DNA of 64,000 bases from Chryseobacterium formosum (GCF_026460885.1 NZ_JAOVZW010000031.1:23969-87968), one strand, 5' to 3'. Positions 51,618 to 61,494 are shown, numbered from the stretch's first letter. Numbers and translations: made by a program. Notes: generated by a model from the sequence alone, not told the origin.

Positions 51618-53393
51618 ATGGTAAAAAAGCTACTCATTCTTTTTTTAGGAATCACGCTAATCAATATATACGCTCAAAATACTGAATTACTAAACTGCGG
51701 AACAGATGAAATAATGAGAAATCATTACGCAAAATTTCCTCATGAAAAAGCTCAGGATGATGCTTTCAATATTGAAATTTCTAACCTGATTAAATCAGGA
51801 AAAATAAATGCCGCATTTAATAAAAACCAAATTATAGAAATCCCTATCGTAGTGCACGTTGTAGGAGACGGAAGTGCAATAGGAACGGTAAACAATCGAT
51901 CTGATGCACAAATAATTAACTGGATAAATTATACAAATGGCGTATTTGCAGGAAATGCATCAAGCGGAATGTCTCCATCAAGCGCAGTTTTACCGATAAA
52001 ATTTGTTTTCGCAAAAGTAGACCCCAACTGTAATCCTACAAATGGTATTAACAGAATTAATGCTTCACATCTTCCAGGTTATGTAAGTGGCGGTGTAAAT
52101 ACGCAGGTTATGCCCAATACTGTTCTCGAAGACGAGATAACATCTTTAGGATCTTGGGATAAGAGCAAATATTATAATATTTATGTTGTTAAAAGATTAG
52201 CTTCCGGAACAGGTCTATTAAATGGGTATGCATATTATCCAGGAGGAAGTAGAGACCATTCATTTATGCATACAAATGTTTCGACTGTAAATGCACAAAC
52301 TATGGCACATGAATTCGGTCACGGTTTAGGACTTCGCCATACACACGAAGGATACAATGAAACTACTGGAGCTTGCCCAAGTAATGTAGACTGTACTCTA
52401 AATGGTGATTTGGTTTGTGATACGGAACCCAGCAAAAGTCTTTATCATTCGTCGGTATCTTCTTTTTGCCAAACAGGTCAGATAAATCCTTGTACCAGTC
52501 AGGTTTATGCAGGAGTTGAGAGAAATATAATGGCATATACTTATTGTTTCAGAGATTTATTCACACAGGGACAAATCACAAGAGCGTTAGCACAATTATA
52601 TCAATACAGACAATCTTTAATAGATTCACCGGTAGCAAATACACAAGTAATAAACAATAATGTAACATTAACTGCGGCATGTACTCCATCATCTATCACT
52701 AATCCGGTAACATATAGTATAGGAATCACTTCTGTAAAATTCGGAAGTATTAACAACAGTAGTGGTTTTTATAATACTGCATTAAATAATTATTATGAAA
52801 ATTTCACTCAAAATTATTGTTTAGGAATATCAAAAACAACCATTCCGCTTACATCTCCTACAATTCTTACCATTAAGCCCGGAACTTTTAATGCACACTC
52901 GGTAAATGCTTATATTGATTATAACAATGATGGGCAATTTAATGAAACAACGGAAAGAATTCTTAATCAAACCAACGTAAGTCCTACTTCCACAATTACA
53001 GTTTCGGTTACTCCTCCCGCAAATGCTGTTACCAATACTCCTTTAAGAATGAGAGTTATCGGTGATTTTAACGGAACAAATATCACAGCATGTGCAACTC
53101 CGAATTATGGACAAGTTGAAGATTATTCGGTAGTGATTGATCAGTTTCTTTCTACTTCAGAAATTAAAAAGAATGAAACTCTAATTTCTCAGAATGAATC
53201 ATCCGTAATTGTAAAAAGCAATATAGAAATCAGCAGTATTGACATTTATGATTCTTCAGGAAGAATAATTTTTAGTCAGTCAGGAATTAGAGCTAAAGAT
53301 TTTTCAACTCCGATTACTTCTAAAAATATCATAATCTTGGTGAAAGTTAAACTACAAAGCGGAGAAATTATAACTAAAAAAATGAAGTTTTAG
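51618..53393 (+). CDS. Secreted M43-like metalloprotease with GEVED and T9SS domains
   Basis: 591 residues: signal peptide (MVKKLLILFLGITLINIYAQ), propeptide, and a catalytic domain. The zinc motif HEFGHGLGLRHTHE (H231) is followed by GDLVCDTEPSKS and NIMAYTY, the pappalysin/cytophagalysin pattern. A GEVED domain follows (about 410-510, VNAYIDYNNDGQFNETTERI ending in YGQVEDYSVVI). The C-terminus (ESSVIVKSNIEISSIDIYDS ... KKMKF) is a T9SS-type sorting domain lacking the usual PNP start. It should be secreted and degrade proteins outside the cell. Confidence 0.9.
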   Translation: MVKKLLILFLGITLINIYAQNTELLNCGTDEIMRNHYAKFPHEKAQDDAFNIEISNLIKSGKINAAFNKNQIIEIPIVVHVVGDGSAIGTVNNRSDAQIINWINYTNGVFAGNASSGMSPSSAVLPIKFVFAKVDPNCNPTNGINRINASHLPGYVSGGVNTQVMPNTVLEDEITSLGSWDKSKYYNIYVVKRLASGTGLLNGYAYYPGGSRDHSFMHTNVSTVNAQTMAHEFGHGLGLRHTHEGYNETTGACPSNVDCTLNGDLVCDTEPSKSLYHSSVSSFCQTGQINPCTSQVYAGVERNIMAYTYCFRDLFTQGQITRALAQLYQYRQSLIDSPVANTQVINNNVTLTAACTPSSITNPVTYSIGITSVKFGSINNSSGFYNTALNNYYENFTQNYCLGISKTTIPLTSPTILTIKPGTFNAHSVNAYIDYNNDGQFNETTERILNQTNVSPTSTITVSVTPPANAVTNTPLRMRVIGDFNGTNITACATPNYGQVEDYSVVIDQFLSTSEIKKNETLISQNESSVIVKSNIEISSIDIYDSSGRIIFSQSGIRAKDFSTPITSKNIIILVKVKLQSGEIITKKMKF

Positions 53394-53480
53394 CAAGGGC
53401 AAAGCGAAAAATGATATAGGATTTAAAACTAACTTTTAACTTAAATCTATTTTAAGCATCCAAAAGGAAATAAAAACTCC

Positions 53481-53831
53481 ATGAATTTCATCAAAACAAC
53501 TTTCATTTTAGGATTAGTTACAATATCAACATTCGGCTATGCTCAGAATTATGAGCCGGTTATTCTTGAAGTCAAACAAGGAAATGACAGTAAGAAAGTT
53601 TCAGACAAAAATGAAAAAGCAAAGTATTTTATACAATTTGGAATTATGTCTAAAAAGCATGACCAGTTTAAAGAAAAATACGGAGTTCATGTTGTTTACG
53701 AAAACTGCGTCATTACTGCTTATATGTCTGAAAAAGCCAAAAAGAACAATCAGGAAGTTGCCCAATATTTAACAAGTAAATATGGTGAAAGCTGGAAAAA
53801 AGATTTAGAAATTACTCCTTATGGATTATAA
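53481..53831 (+). CDS. Small exported hypothetical protein (116 aa)
   Basis: Signal peptide MNFIKTTFILGLVTISTFGYAQ and a compact mature part (KYFIQFGIMSKKHDQFKEKY, VHVVYENCVITAYMSEKAKK). The family is not recognised, but the layout is like small conserved exported proteins of flavobacteria. Its stop overlaps the 3' end of the convergent ABC exporter gene by six bases. Confidence 0.78.
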   Translation: MNFIKTTFILGLVTISTFGYAQNYEPVILEVKQGNDSKKVSDKNEKAKYFIQFGIMSKKHDQFKEKYGVHVVYENCVITAYMSEKAKKNNQEVAQYLTSKYGESWKKDLEITPYGL

Positions 53832-55583
53832 ATTCTGCTTTTCTTCAACCTCAACTTCTTGCCTTACCTGAGCTTTATATAAAGTAGAGTAATATCCGTT
53901 TTTATCGAGAAGCTCAAGATGTTTGCCTTCTTCTACAATTTTACCATGCTCCATGACAATGATTTTATCAGCTTTTTCGATGGTTGAAAGTCTGTGTGCA
54001 ATAATAATTGAAGTTCTGTTTTTGGTGATTTTTTCAGTTGCTCTTTGAATGAGTTTTTCACTTTCGTGATCAATTGAAGAAGTCGCTTCATCCAAAATAA
54101 GGATTTTCGGATCTGATAAATAGGCTCTTAAAAACGACAACAATTGTCTTTGTCCAAGTGAAATAGACGAACCTCTTTCGCTCACCACATAGTCGTAACC
54201 TCCCGGAAGTTGCTCGATAAATTCATCAACTTCAATTTCTTTTGCTCCGGCTTTAATTTTTTCTAAAGTAACGTCTTCATCACCAAATGCAAGATTTTCA
54301 TAAATACTTCCGTGGAAAAGGAAAACATCCTGCAAAACAACGCCAATGTGACTTCTCAGATTATACAGTTCGTAATCTTTCAATTCAACATCATCAATAA
54401 AAATTTCACCTGAATTGATATCATATAGTCTTGTAATTAAGCTGATAATTGTAGATTTTCCGGCTCCGGTTGCACCGACAATCGCTACAGTTTCTCCCGG
54501 ATTTACTTTAAAATCGATGCCTTTTAAAACTTCCTGCTTTTCGTCATACGCAAAACGTACATTTTTAAATTCTATCTTTCCTTCAAAATGATCTTTCTTT
54601 ACCGTTCCTGTATTCGGCATTGCATAATCTTCATCCATCAAACCCAAAACTCTTTCGGCACCGACAATTCCACGTTGAATATTGTTAAAACGATCTGCAA
54701 TCTGCCTCAAAGGACGAATTAACATTGAAATAAACTGAATAAATGCAATGACAACACCCGCGCTAATTGTAATATAACCACCGTAGAAAAGTACAAATCC
54801 GATAAAAAGCGAAGAAATCAATTCAACAACCGGAAAAAACAGTGAAAAAATAAAAACCGTTCTCAATAAAGCAGTTTTTAAAGTGATATTAATTTCGTCA
54901 AACTTTTTAAACTCAGATTGTTGTCTGTTGAATACCTGAATAATCGGCATTCCCGCCAATCTTTCCTGCACAAATGAGTTTTGATTGGAAGTCCAGGTTC
55001 TTTCATCTCCAAAAGCTTTCTTTAATCTTTTCTGAAAAAAACGGGTGATAACAAGCATTAAAGGAAGAATTGCTAGAGAAATATAACTCAAATGCACATC
55101 AACCTGAAACATCATAAATAAAACGAAAACAATTCTCAGAACATCTCCAAAAACCATCAGAAAACCGTCTGTATAAACCGTTGCAATTGTTTCAACATCT
55201 CCAACTGCTCTTGTCACCAACTGACCAAGCGGAGTTTTATCAAAAAAAGCCGTTCTGAAATAAATCAACTTATTATAAAGCTTTTCTCGAATATCCCTGA
55301 TTACATTTTGTGAAATATAATTAGAAAAATAAACCAAAAAGAAATTTAAAATCGTTTCCGCAAAAACCAATCCTACCAAAGCATAAATATGCTTCATCAT
55401 TAAGGCTTTGTCTTTCAGTTTCGTGATATCATTATCTACAATCTGCATCGTAAGATAAGGTCTGTAAGTAGAAACTATGGAAAGTATAACGGAAATAATT
55501 AAGGTAACAATAAACCAGCTACGAAACTTCATCCCGATGAAGAACAGCCTCTTTACAATTGCCCACGTATCTTGCTTTTTCAT
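53826..55583 (-). CDS. ABC exporter, MsbA-like (fused membrane and ATPase domains)
   Basis: 585 residues. The membrane domain (about 1-320) has six helices. The ATPase domain (about 340-575) shows Walker A GATGAGKST, the signature SLGQRQLLSF (usually LSGGQ), Walker B ILILDEATSS and the switch histidine in IIAHRLS. It works as a dimer and could export lipids, drugs or peptides. The signature departs from LSGGQ as often seen in Bacteroidota half-transporters. It may be one of a pair, but only one gene is here. It is convergent with the small exported protein gene. Confidence 0.93.
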   Translation of the reverse strand: MKKQDTWAIVKRLFFIGMKFRSWFIVTLIISVILSIVSTYRPYLTMQIVDNDITKLKDKALMMKHIYALVGLVFAETILNFFLVYFSNYISQNVIRDIREKLYNKLIYFRTAFFDKTPLGQLVTRAVGDVETIATVYTDGFLMVFGDVLRIVFVLFMMFQVDVHLSYISLAILPLMLVITRFFQKRLKKAFGDERTWTSNQNSFVQERLAGMPIIQVFNRQQSEFKKFDEINITLKTALLRTVFIFSLFFPVVELISSLFIGFVLFYGGYITISAGVVIAFIQFISMLIRPLRQIADRFNNIQRGIVGAERVLGLMDEDYAMPNTGTVKKDHFEGKIEFKNVRFAYDEKQEVLKGIDFKVNPGETVAIVGATGAGKSTIISLITRLYDINSGEIFIDDVELKDYELYNLRSHIGVVLQDVFLFHGSIYENLAFGDEDVTLEKIKAGAKEIEVDEFIEQLPGGYDYVVSERGSSISLGQRQLLSFLRAYLSDPKILILDEATSSIDHESEKLIQRATEKITKNRTSIIIAHRLSTIEKADKIIVMEHGKIVEEGKHLELLDKNGYYSTLYKAQVRQEVEVEEKQNL

Positions 55584-55691
55584 TATAGAAATTGACGTAA
55601 AGAATTAATTTGAAAAAATTCTCTGCAAAAATACGGCTTTATAATTTTAAAGACTGAAAAACTAAGATAGAAAATTACAGATATCTATTAT

Positions 55692-56048
55692 TTACAAATG
55701 AATATCTTTATTATCTTCAACTCCTATTTCTTCAATCTCCCAAACCGGACTTTTAGAAACTTCTTTTTTAAATCTGTTTTCAAGAATTCTGTAAACTCCA
55801 TAAACGGCACCGATTGCAAATATCCAACTGATAATATTGATTCCCGAAAAACCTGCGTAGTTATTATCGTTTAAAGAATTCGGATCTGTCAATGCAACAT
55901 AAAAACCATAAGAAAACAGAAATAAAACCTGAAATCCTAAATAAACACCAATTGCCAAAAGCCCAAGTTGCCATTTTATTTTACCAAATCTTTCAGCCAA
56001 ATCAGCGTAATAACGATAAGCTCCCACAAGAATAATAATTGACATCAT
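55692..56048 (-). CDS. Hypothetical membrane protein (118 aa)
   Basis: Three hydrophobic segments (start to about 18, 30-52, and 70-90: ISWIFAIGAVYGVYRIL) and an acidic C-terminal tail (EIEEIGVEDNKDIHL). Not recognised, but of the type conserved next to truA in flavobacteria. truA lies 30 bp upstream and the ABC exporter about 108 bp downstream on the same strand, so it may be co-transcribed with truA. Confidence 0.78.
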   Translation of the reverse strand: MMSIIILVGAYRYYADLAERFGKIKWQLGLLAIGVYLGFQVLFLFSYGFYVALTDPNSLNDNNYAGFSGINIISWIFAIGAVYGVYRILENRFKKEVSKSPVWEIEEIGVEDNKDIHL

Positions 56049-56078
56049 AGTTTTTAATTTTATTTAAATATAGAAATT

Positions 56079-56813
56079 CTATTTAAAATCATATCCAACA
56101 TCAACCAAATAAAGTGCGTGAGCCGGAGCAGAAGTTCCTGCAGAATTTCGGTTTTTATTTTCTATTACTTTTCTCACATCTTCAGGCTGAATTTTCCCTG
56201 AACCCACCTCAACCATTGTTCCTACAATTGCTCTCACCATATTTCTAAGAAATCGGTTGGCTGAAACAGTAAATTTCAATTCAGTTCCATTTTGTTCCCA
56301 TTGCGCTTTGTACATTTTGCACAAATTGGTTTTGTTGTCGGTGTGAAGCTTTGCAAAACTTGTAAAATCCTCATATTCAAATAGAATCTTACACGCTTCA
56401 TTCATTTTATTGATATCTAAATTCTTTCTATAGTGTTGCCAAGCCGAATCTTGCGTAAACGGATTTTTCTCTAAAGAAATATAATATTCATACGTTCTGA
56501 AAGTCGCATCAAAACGGGCATGAAAATCATCTTTAACCTTAAATATTCTCTTGATTGAAATATCGGCTGGAAGAAAGCTGTTGAGTTTATGGGAAAGATG
56601 GTCGCTCAATTCTTGTTCAGTCTCGAAATGAGCAAACATTTTCTTTGCGTGAACTCCGGTATCTGTTCTACCCGCTCCTGTTGTTTTTATTTTTTCTCTT
56701 AAAATCGTTGAAAGAGCTTTTTCCAATTCTTCCTGCACGGAAATATCTTTCGGCTGAATCTGATAACCAAAATAATTTTTTCCGTTGTATGAAAATTCAA
56801 TAAAATATCTCAA
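56079..56813 (-). CDS. truA: tRNA pseudouridine(38-40) synthase TruA
   Basis: Forms pseudouridine at positions 38-40 of tRNA anticodon stems. 244 residues with the catalytic motif GRTDTGVHAK, where the Asp is the nucleophile, plus FAHFET and SANRFLRNMVRAIVGTMVEV near the C-terminus. The first codon is TTG at 56813; no ATG is upstream in frame, and the next residues RYFIEFSYNGKNYFGY fit the family start. It is divergent from lpxK and upstream of the membrane protein gene. Confidence 0.95.
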   Translation of the reverse strand: MRYFIEFSYNGKNYFGYQIQPKDISVQEELEKALSTILREKIKTTGAGRTDTGVHAKKMFAHFETEQELSDHLSHKLNSFLPADISIKRIFKVKDDFHARFDATFRTYEYYISLEKNPFTQDSAWQHYRKNLDINKMNEACKILFEYEDFTSFAKLHTDNKTNLCKMYKAQWEQNGTELKFTVSANRFLRNMVRAIVGTMVEVGSGKIQPEDVRKVIENKNRNSAGTSAPAHALYLVDVGYDFK

Positions 56814-56996
56814 TGTAAATAAATGTTTGATTATAGAACTAAAATTTAAGGCTTCAACCTCCGAATTTCAATAAAAACCCTTCTTTAATTTTAATTCTAA
56901 AACGTTCTTGCAAAAATACTTTAATTTATGACAAAAAAATTACAGATTTATTTTGAAAACTGACGAAAAACATCTTCAAAAGGATTTAAAAATTCT

Positions 56997-57004
56997 TATT
57001 TTTG
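56997..57004 (+). promoter_or_regulatory. Downstream promoter box of lpxK
   Basis: TATTTTTG, a match to TAnnTTTG, lies only 7 bp before the ATG at 57012. No TTG at the standard distance is seen. If used, the transcript would have almost no leader. Confidence 0.45.
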
Positions 57005-57011
57005 CCAACGT

Positions 57012-58040
57012 ATGAAAAGATGGTATCTCTATCCTTTTTCTTTGGGTTATCACATGGTTACGGGCGTCCGAAACACAATGTATGATCTGGGAATATTTAA
57101 ATCTACGAAATTCAAGACACCGATAATTAATGTCGGTAATCTTTCTGTGGGTGGAAGCGGAAAATCGCCAATGGTGATGTATCTCGCAAAATCGCTGTCT
57201 AAATATTACAGAACCGGAGTACTTTCCAGAGGTTACGGAAGATTGACGAAAGGATATGAAGTAACCAACTACGACAGTAATTACAAAACTGTAGGCGATG
57301 AAGCAATGCAGCTTTTCGAGCGTTTTAAAAACCGTTTTGTGATTGCAGTTTCCGAAGATCGAGTTCCCGGAGCAAAAAAAGTGATCGATGATATGGATCT
57401 TGATGTTTTGATTCTCGATGATGCGATGCAGCACAGAGCAATTAAAGCAGGATTTAATATTTTGATGACTGATTTTAATGATCCTTATTTTAAAGATCAC
57501 CTTCTTCCGGCGGGAGATTTGAGAGAATCAAGAACAGGATCACAAAGAGCAGATATCATTATGGTCAGCAAATGTCCGGATGAACTGACTGAAGAAACCA
57601 AACAATATTACATCTCAAGAATCCGACCGACAAAAACACAAAAAGTCTTTTTCTCATCAATCGGTTACGATGAAAACGTTTACGGTACAAGAGACAAAAT
57701 GCTTCCTGATAACAATCTGAATTATTACGATATTCTTTTAATTACAGGAATTGCCAATCCGAAACCTTTATTGGCGCATTTGGCTAAATTTTCACAACGT
57801 GTAAAGCATTTGAAATTCAGAGATCATCATAATTTTTCTGATGCAGACATTAAAAACATTGTTGCAGAATATCAGAAACTGGGTGAATACAAATTAATTT
57901 TGACCACAGAAAAAGACTACGTTCGTCTAAAAACTTTCGACCGTTTGCGAGATCTTGTTTATTACTGGCCTATCAATGTTATTATTGATAAAAAAGAAGA
58001 ATTTAATCAGGTGATTATGAATTATGTGAATCAAAAATAA
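57012..58040 (+). CDS. lpxK: Tetraacyldisaccharide 4'-kinase
   Basis: Adds the 4'-phosphate to the lipid A precursor at the inner face of the cytoplasmic membrane. 342 residues, with the P-loop-type motif GGSGKSPMV (about 47-55), SRGYGR, GDEAMQLF, ILDDAMQHR, and the later LTTEKDYVRLK. All are characteristic of LpxK. Length is within the family range. It is divergent from truA, has a TAnnTTTG box just upstream, and a long inverted repeat lies downstream. Confirms a lipid A-bearing Gram-negative host. Confidence 0.95.
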   Translation: MKRWYLYPFSLGYHMVTGVRNTMYDLGIFKSTKFKTPIINVGNLSVGGSGKSPMVMYLAKSLSKYYRTGVLSRGYGRLTKGYEVTNYDSNYKTVGDEAMQLFERFKNRFVIAVSEDRVPGAKKVIDDMDLDVLILDDAMQHRAIKAGFNILMTDFNDPYFKDHLLPAGDLRESRTGSQRADIIMVSKCPDELTEETKQYYISRIRPTKTQKVFFSSIGYDENVYGTRDKMLPDNNLNYYDILLITGIANPKPLLAHLAKFSQRVKHLKFRDHHNFSDADIKNIVAEYQKLGEYKLILTTEKDYVRLKTFDRLRDLVYYWPINVIIDKKEEFNQVIMNYVNQK

Positions 58041-58047
58041 TTCAGTT

Positions 58048-58141
58048 TGTCATTCTGAATGGAACAAAGTGAAATGAAGAATCTTATAAAATTAAAATAT
58101 TTAAGATTTTTCGACTACACTTCGTTTCGCTCAAAATGACA
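58048..58141. repeat. Long imperfect inverted repeat (TGTCATTCTGA type)
   Basis: The arms TGTCATTCTGAATGGAACAA... and the reverse complement of ...CGCTCAAAATGACA pair over about 40 bases with mismatches, with a short AT spacer. Such TGTCATTCTGAAC-type palindromes are dispersed intergenic elements in many Bacteroidota genomes. It may act as a terminator for lpxK. Confidence 0.75.
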
Positions 58142-58258
58142 GCCTTGTAAAATTTAAACATTCTTTTATAGATTATTTCAATTCTTAAATTTCTGCCAAT
58201 TCATATTATTTCATTCTGATTTTACGTTTCAATGTTTAGATTTGTAAAAAATTTAGAT

Positions 58259-58774
58259 ATGAAGCAGATAATGATTGTCATAATGTTAAGTATTTTCACT
58301 TTAGGTTGTGCTCAAAAAGCACCTGAAGTTTCGAAAACTCAATTTTCTAAGGAAGCATTAAATCAGAAGTTGGAAGATGAAAATGGTAAAAACATCAGCG
58401 TTCAGGAAATATTAGATCAACATAAAGGAAAAGTTTTGGTGATTGATTTTTGGGCAGGTTGGTGTAGAGATTGTCTTAAAGCGTTACCAAAAGCCGAAGA
58501 ACTAGAAAAAAACAATCCAAATATTGATTTTGTATTCTTTTCTTTAGAAAGATCAAAAGAAAAATTTGATGGCAGTTTGGAAAGATTTAATATGAAAGAA
58601 AAAGAAAACTATTGGTTTTCTTCAGGCTGGGAAAATAACTTCAACAAATATATTGATCTCAACTGGATTCCAAGATACATGGTGATTGATCAAAAATCAG
58701 GTATTGCAAAATATTATGCTATTTCTCCGGAAGACCCAGAAATTCAAGCAACGATTGATAAACTTTTGAAGTGA
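58259..58774 (+). CDS. Thioredoxin-like lipoprotein (TlpA/ResA type)
   Basis: The start at 58259 gives 171 residues with a lipoprotein signal (MKQIMIVIMLSIFTLGCAQ, lipobox TLGC); a start at 58232 would add nine residues. The mature domain has the thioredoxin fold with WAGWCRDC as active-site motif (CxxC present) followed by LKALPKAEELEK, and IPRYMVIDQKSG with the cis-proline. Such proteins reduce disulfides in the periplasm, often of cytochrome c or damaged proteins. Confidence 0.88.
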   Translation: MKQIMIVIMLSIFTLGCAQKAPEVSKTQFSKEALNQKLEDENGKNISVQEILDQHKGKVLVIDFWAGWCRDCLKALPKAEELEKNNPNIDFVFFSLERSKEKFDGSLERFNMKEKENYWFSSGWENNFNKYIDLNWIPRYMVIDQKSGIAKYYAISPEDPEIQATIDKLLK

Positions 58775-58822
58775 GGTTGAGGTTAAATTTTAGGCCAAAT
58801 TTCGAAGCTTAAACATAGAACT

Positions 58823-58855
58823 TTGAATTAAAGAATCTTAGAATCCATATCTTTG
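58823..58855 (+). promoter_or_regulatory. Bacteroidota-type promoter of dinB
   Basis: TTG (58823-58825), 22 bases, then TATCTTTG (58848-58855), close to TTG / TAnnTTTG. The box ends 4 bp before the ATG at 58860, so the transcript would be leaderless or nearly so. Confidence 0.6.
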
Positions 58856-58859
58856 CGGT

Positions 58860-59951
58860 ATGGATTCTCCGTTTCCGCTCCGCAAAATAATTCATGTTGA
58901 TATGGATGCATTTTATGCTTCCGTGGAGCAGCTTGACAATCCTGCATTGCGTGGAAAAGCAATTGCAGTTGGTGGTGGTCATCGTGGCGTAGTTTCTGCA
59001 GCAAGCTATGAAGCAAGGAAATTTGGAGTCCGTTCTGCGATGGCAAGTAAAATTGCCAAAGAAAAATGCCCGCATCTTATTTTTGTTCCGCCAAGATTCC
59101 CGAGATATAAAGAGATTTCAAGAAAAATACGTGAGATTTTTTATGAATATACCGATTTGGTAGAACCACTTTCTTTAGATGAAGCCTATCTCGATGTTAC
59201 AGAAAATAAAAAAGACATTGAATCTGCCAATGAGATTGCAAAAGAAATCCGTCAGAAAATATTTGAGCAAACGGGTTTAACGGCTTCCGCAGGAATTTCT
59301 GTCAATAAATTTTTAGCTAAAGTTGCTTCAGATATCAATAAACCGAACGGACAAAAAACGATTCATCCCGACAAAATAGAAAAATTTCTGGAAGAATTAC
59401 CCGTTGAAAAATTTTATGGCGTAGGAAAAGTAACCGCCAACAAAATGTTTAGTCTGGCAATTTTTAAAGGTAAAGATTTAAAAAAGAGATCACTGGAAGA
59501 CTTAACGAGACTTTTCGGTAAGTCGGGCAAATATTATTACAATGTCGTTCGAGGAATTCACAATTCGGAAGTAAAGCCTAACCGCATCCAAAAAAGCGTT
59601 GCTGTTGAACGAACTTTCTTTGAAGACCTTTCAGACGAACAGGAAATCAACGAAAAGCTTGAAAATTTAAGTCAGGAACTACATCAAAGACTTCAAAAGC
59701 ATAATATTCTCGGAAGATCTTTAACTTTAAAAATCAAATATAAAGATTTCTCATTATTTACACGAAGTTTTACAAAAGAAGAGTACTTCAGTTCGCCCGA
59801 ACAATATTTTGCGACTGCCAAAAAACTTTGGGAGCTTCGCCCTTTTGATAAAGCGGTACGATTATTGGGCTTATCATTATCACACCTCAACACAGAAGAA
59901 AAAAAGCAGATTTCAGTTCAGCTTAAAATTCCGTTTGAGGAATTTGAATAA
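58860..59951 (+). CDS. dinB: DNA polymerase IV (Y-family, translesion)
   Basis: 363 residues with the Y-family motifs: HVDMDAFYASVEQLDNP (metal-binding Asp), SLDEAYLDVT (catalytic pair DE), and little-finger domain in the second half. The HhH motif region VGKVTANKMFSL follows. It copies past damaged bases without proofreading. Length fits the E. coli protein. A promoter with a box right before the ATG is visible. No LexA-type site was identified. Confidence 0.95.
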   Translation: MDSPFPLRKIIHVDMDAFYASVEQLDNPALRGKAIAVGGGHRGVVSAASYEARKFGVRSAMASKIAKEKCPHLIFVPPRFPRYKEISRKIREIFYEYTDLVEPLSLDEAYLDVTENKKDIESANEIAKEIRQKIFEQTGLTASAGISVNKFLAKVASDINKPNGQKTIHPDKIEKFLEELPVEKFYGVGKVTANKMFSLAIFKGKDLKKRSLEDLTRLFGKSGKYYYNVVRGIHNSEVKPNRIQKSVAVERTFFEDLSDEQEINEKLENLSQELHQRLQKHNILGRSLTLKIKYKDFSLFTRSFTKEEYFSSPEQYFATAKKLWELRPFDKAVRLLGLSLSHLNTEEKKQISVQLKIPFEEFE

Positions 59952-59990
59952 TTTCAAATCCAATTAATTGATAGTACAAAATTTACATTT

Positions 59991-61466
59991 ATGATGAATC
60001 AAACCATGATACAATTTTTCCATTGGTACTCCGAAGGAAATGGCAAGCTATGGAAACACGCTCAAGAACAAGCTGATTATTTATCTGATTTAGGAATCAC
60101 ATCAGTATGGTTTCCTCCGGCTTATAAAGGAACAAATGGTGGAAATTCGGTAGGATATGATGCTTATGACCTTTTTGACCTTGGAGAGTTTGATCAAAAG
60201 AATTCTAAATCTACAAAATATGGAACGAAAGACGATTATCAGAAGTCAATTAAAGCACTGAAGAAAAACAACATTCAGGTGATTGTTGATATTGTTTTGG
60301 GGCATAAAGCAGGGGGTGATGAATTGGAAAAATTTACAGCCGTAAAAGTTGACGAAAACAATCGTGAAAAAATAATTTCTTCAGAAATAGAGATAGAATC
60401 TTATACCAAATTCACATTTCCTGGACGTAGAAAAAAATATTCAGATTTTGAATGGAATTTTACCTGTTTCAGTGGCGTAGATTATGCCGAAGGAAAAGAT
60501 TCTCACATTTACAAAATCAAATCCGAATACGGTGATGATTGGGAAGAAATGATCGATGATGAAAAAGGGAATTACGATTATCTAATGTTTAATGACGTAG
60601 AACACAGGAATCCTCATGTACGTGAAGAGCTGAATAAATGGGCAAAATGGTATTTCGATGAAACAGATTTCGACGGGGTAAGATTAGATGCCCTAAAACA
60701 TATTTCTTTTGACTTTTATAAGGAATGGCTAACATTATTACGCTCAAATTCCGGAAAAAACATTTTTGCTGTCGGAGAATATTGGGCTCCCGGGCAACTC
60801 AATTTATTGCAAAAATATATTGAAGCTACAGAAGGCTGTATGAGTCTTTTCGACAGTTCGCTTCACAATAACTTCCACACTGCGTCTAAAGAAGGAGATT
60901 CTTATGACCTAAGAAATATTCTTACAGGAACTTTAACAGAAGCCGACCCGATGCATTCAGTTAGTTTGGTTGACAATCACGATACACAACCTTTGCAGGA
61001 TTTAGAAGCTCCGGTTGAAGCATGGTTTAAACCCCTTGCTTATGCGCTCATTTTATTAAGAGAAAAAGGGTATCCTTGTATTTTTTACCCAGATTTGTAC
61101 GGAGCGCATTATAAAGACAACGACCGTGAAGGTAACGAGCAGGAAATATTTTTAGATAAAGTTGATGGAATTGAAGAACTTTTAAAAGCCAGAAAAGAAA
61201 ATGCTTACGGAATCCAGAGAGATTATTTTGAAGATGCAAATTGTTTAGGCTGGGTTCGTGAAGGCGATTATGAACATGACGGTTGCGCAGTTGTTTTAAG
61301 CAATAAAGAAGCTTATACAAAGCCCATGGAAATGGGAGAAAAATATGTTGGAAGAACATTCTATGATGTTTTGGGAAGATCCGAAGAAAAAGTAGAAATC
61401 AGAGAAGATGGATGGGCAGATTTTCCTGTTCCTGCCGGAAATGTGAGTGTTTGGATTCCTGAATAA
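59991..61466 (+). CDS. Cytoplasmic alpha-amylase (GH13)
   Basis: 491 residues without a signal peptide. The TIM barrel carries GH13 motifs: VDIVLGHKAG (region I, with His replaced relative to NH), FDGVRLDALKHI (region II, nucleophile Asp), VGEYWAP (region III, acid/base Glu), and LVDNHDTQPLQ (region IV). The pattern is that of glucan-degrading cytoplasmic amylases of the GH13_5 type. An additional C-terminal beta domain ends the protein. It may break down internal maltodextrins or glycogen. No other glycogen gene is near. Confidence 0.93.
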   Translation: MMNQTMIQFFHWYSEGNGKLWKHAQEQADYLSDLGITSVWFPPAYKGTNGGNSVGYDAYDLFDLGEFDQKNSKSTKYGTKDDYQKSIKALKKNNIQVIVDIVLGHKAGGDELEKFTAVKVDENNREKIISSEIEIESYTKFTFPGRRKKYSDFEWNFTCFSGVDYAEGKDSHIYKIKSEYGDDWEEMIDDEKGNYDYLMFNDVEHRNPHVREELNKWAKWYFDETDFDGVRLDALKHISFDFYKEWLTLLRSNSGKNIFAVGEYWAPGQLNLLQKYIEATEGCMSLFDSSLHNNFHTASKEGDSYDLRNILTGTLTEADPMHSVSLVDNHDTQPLQDLEAPVEAWFKPLAYALILLREKGYPCIFYPDLYGAHYKDNDREGNEQEIFLDKVDGIEELLKARKENAYGIQRDYFEDANCLGWVREGDYEHDGCAVVLSNKEAYTKPMEMGEKYVGRTFYDVLGRSEEKVEIREDGWADFPVPAGNVSVWIPE

Positions 61467-61494
61467 TTTATCTTTTAAAGCTCTCACAAATTGT

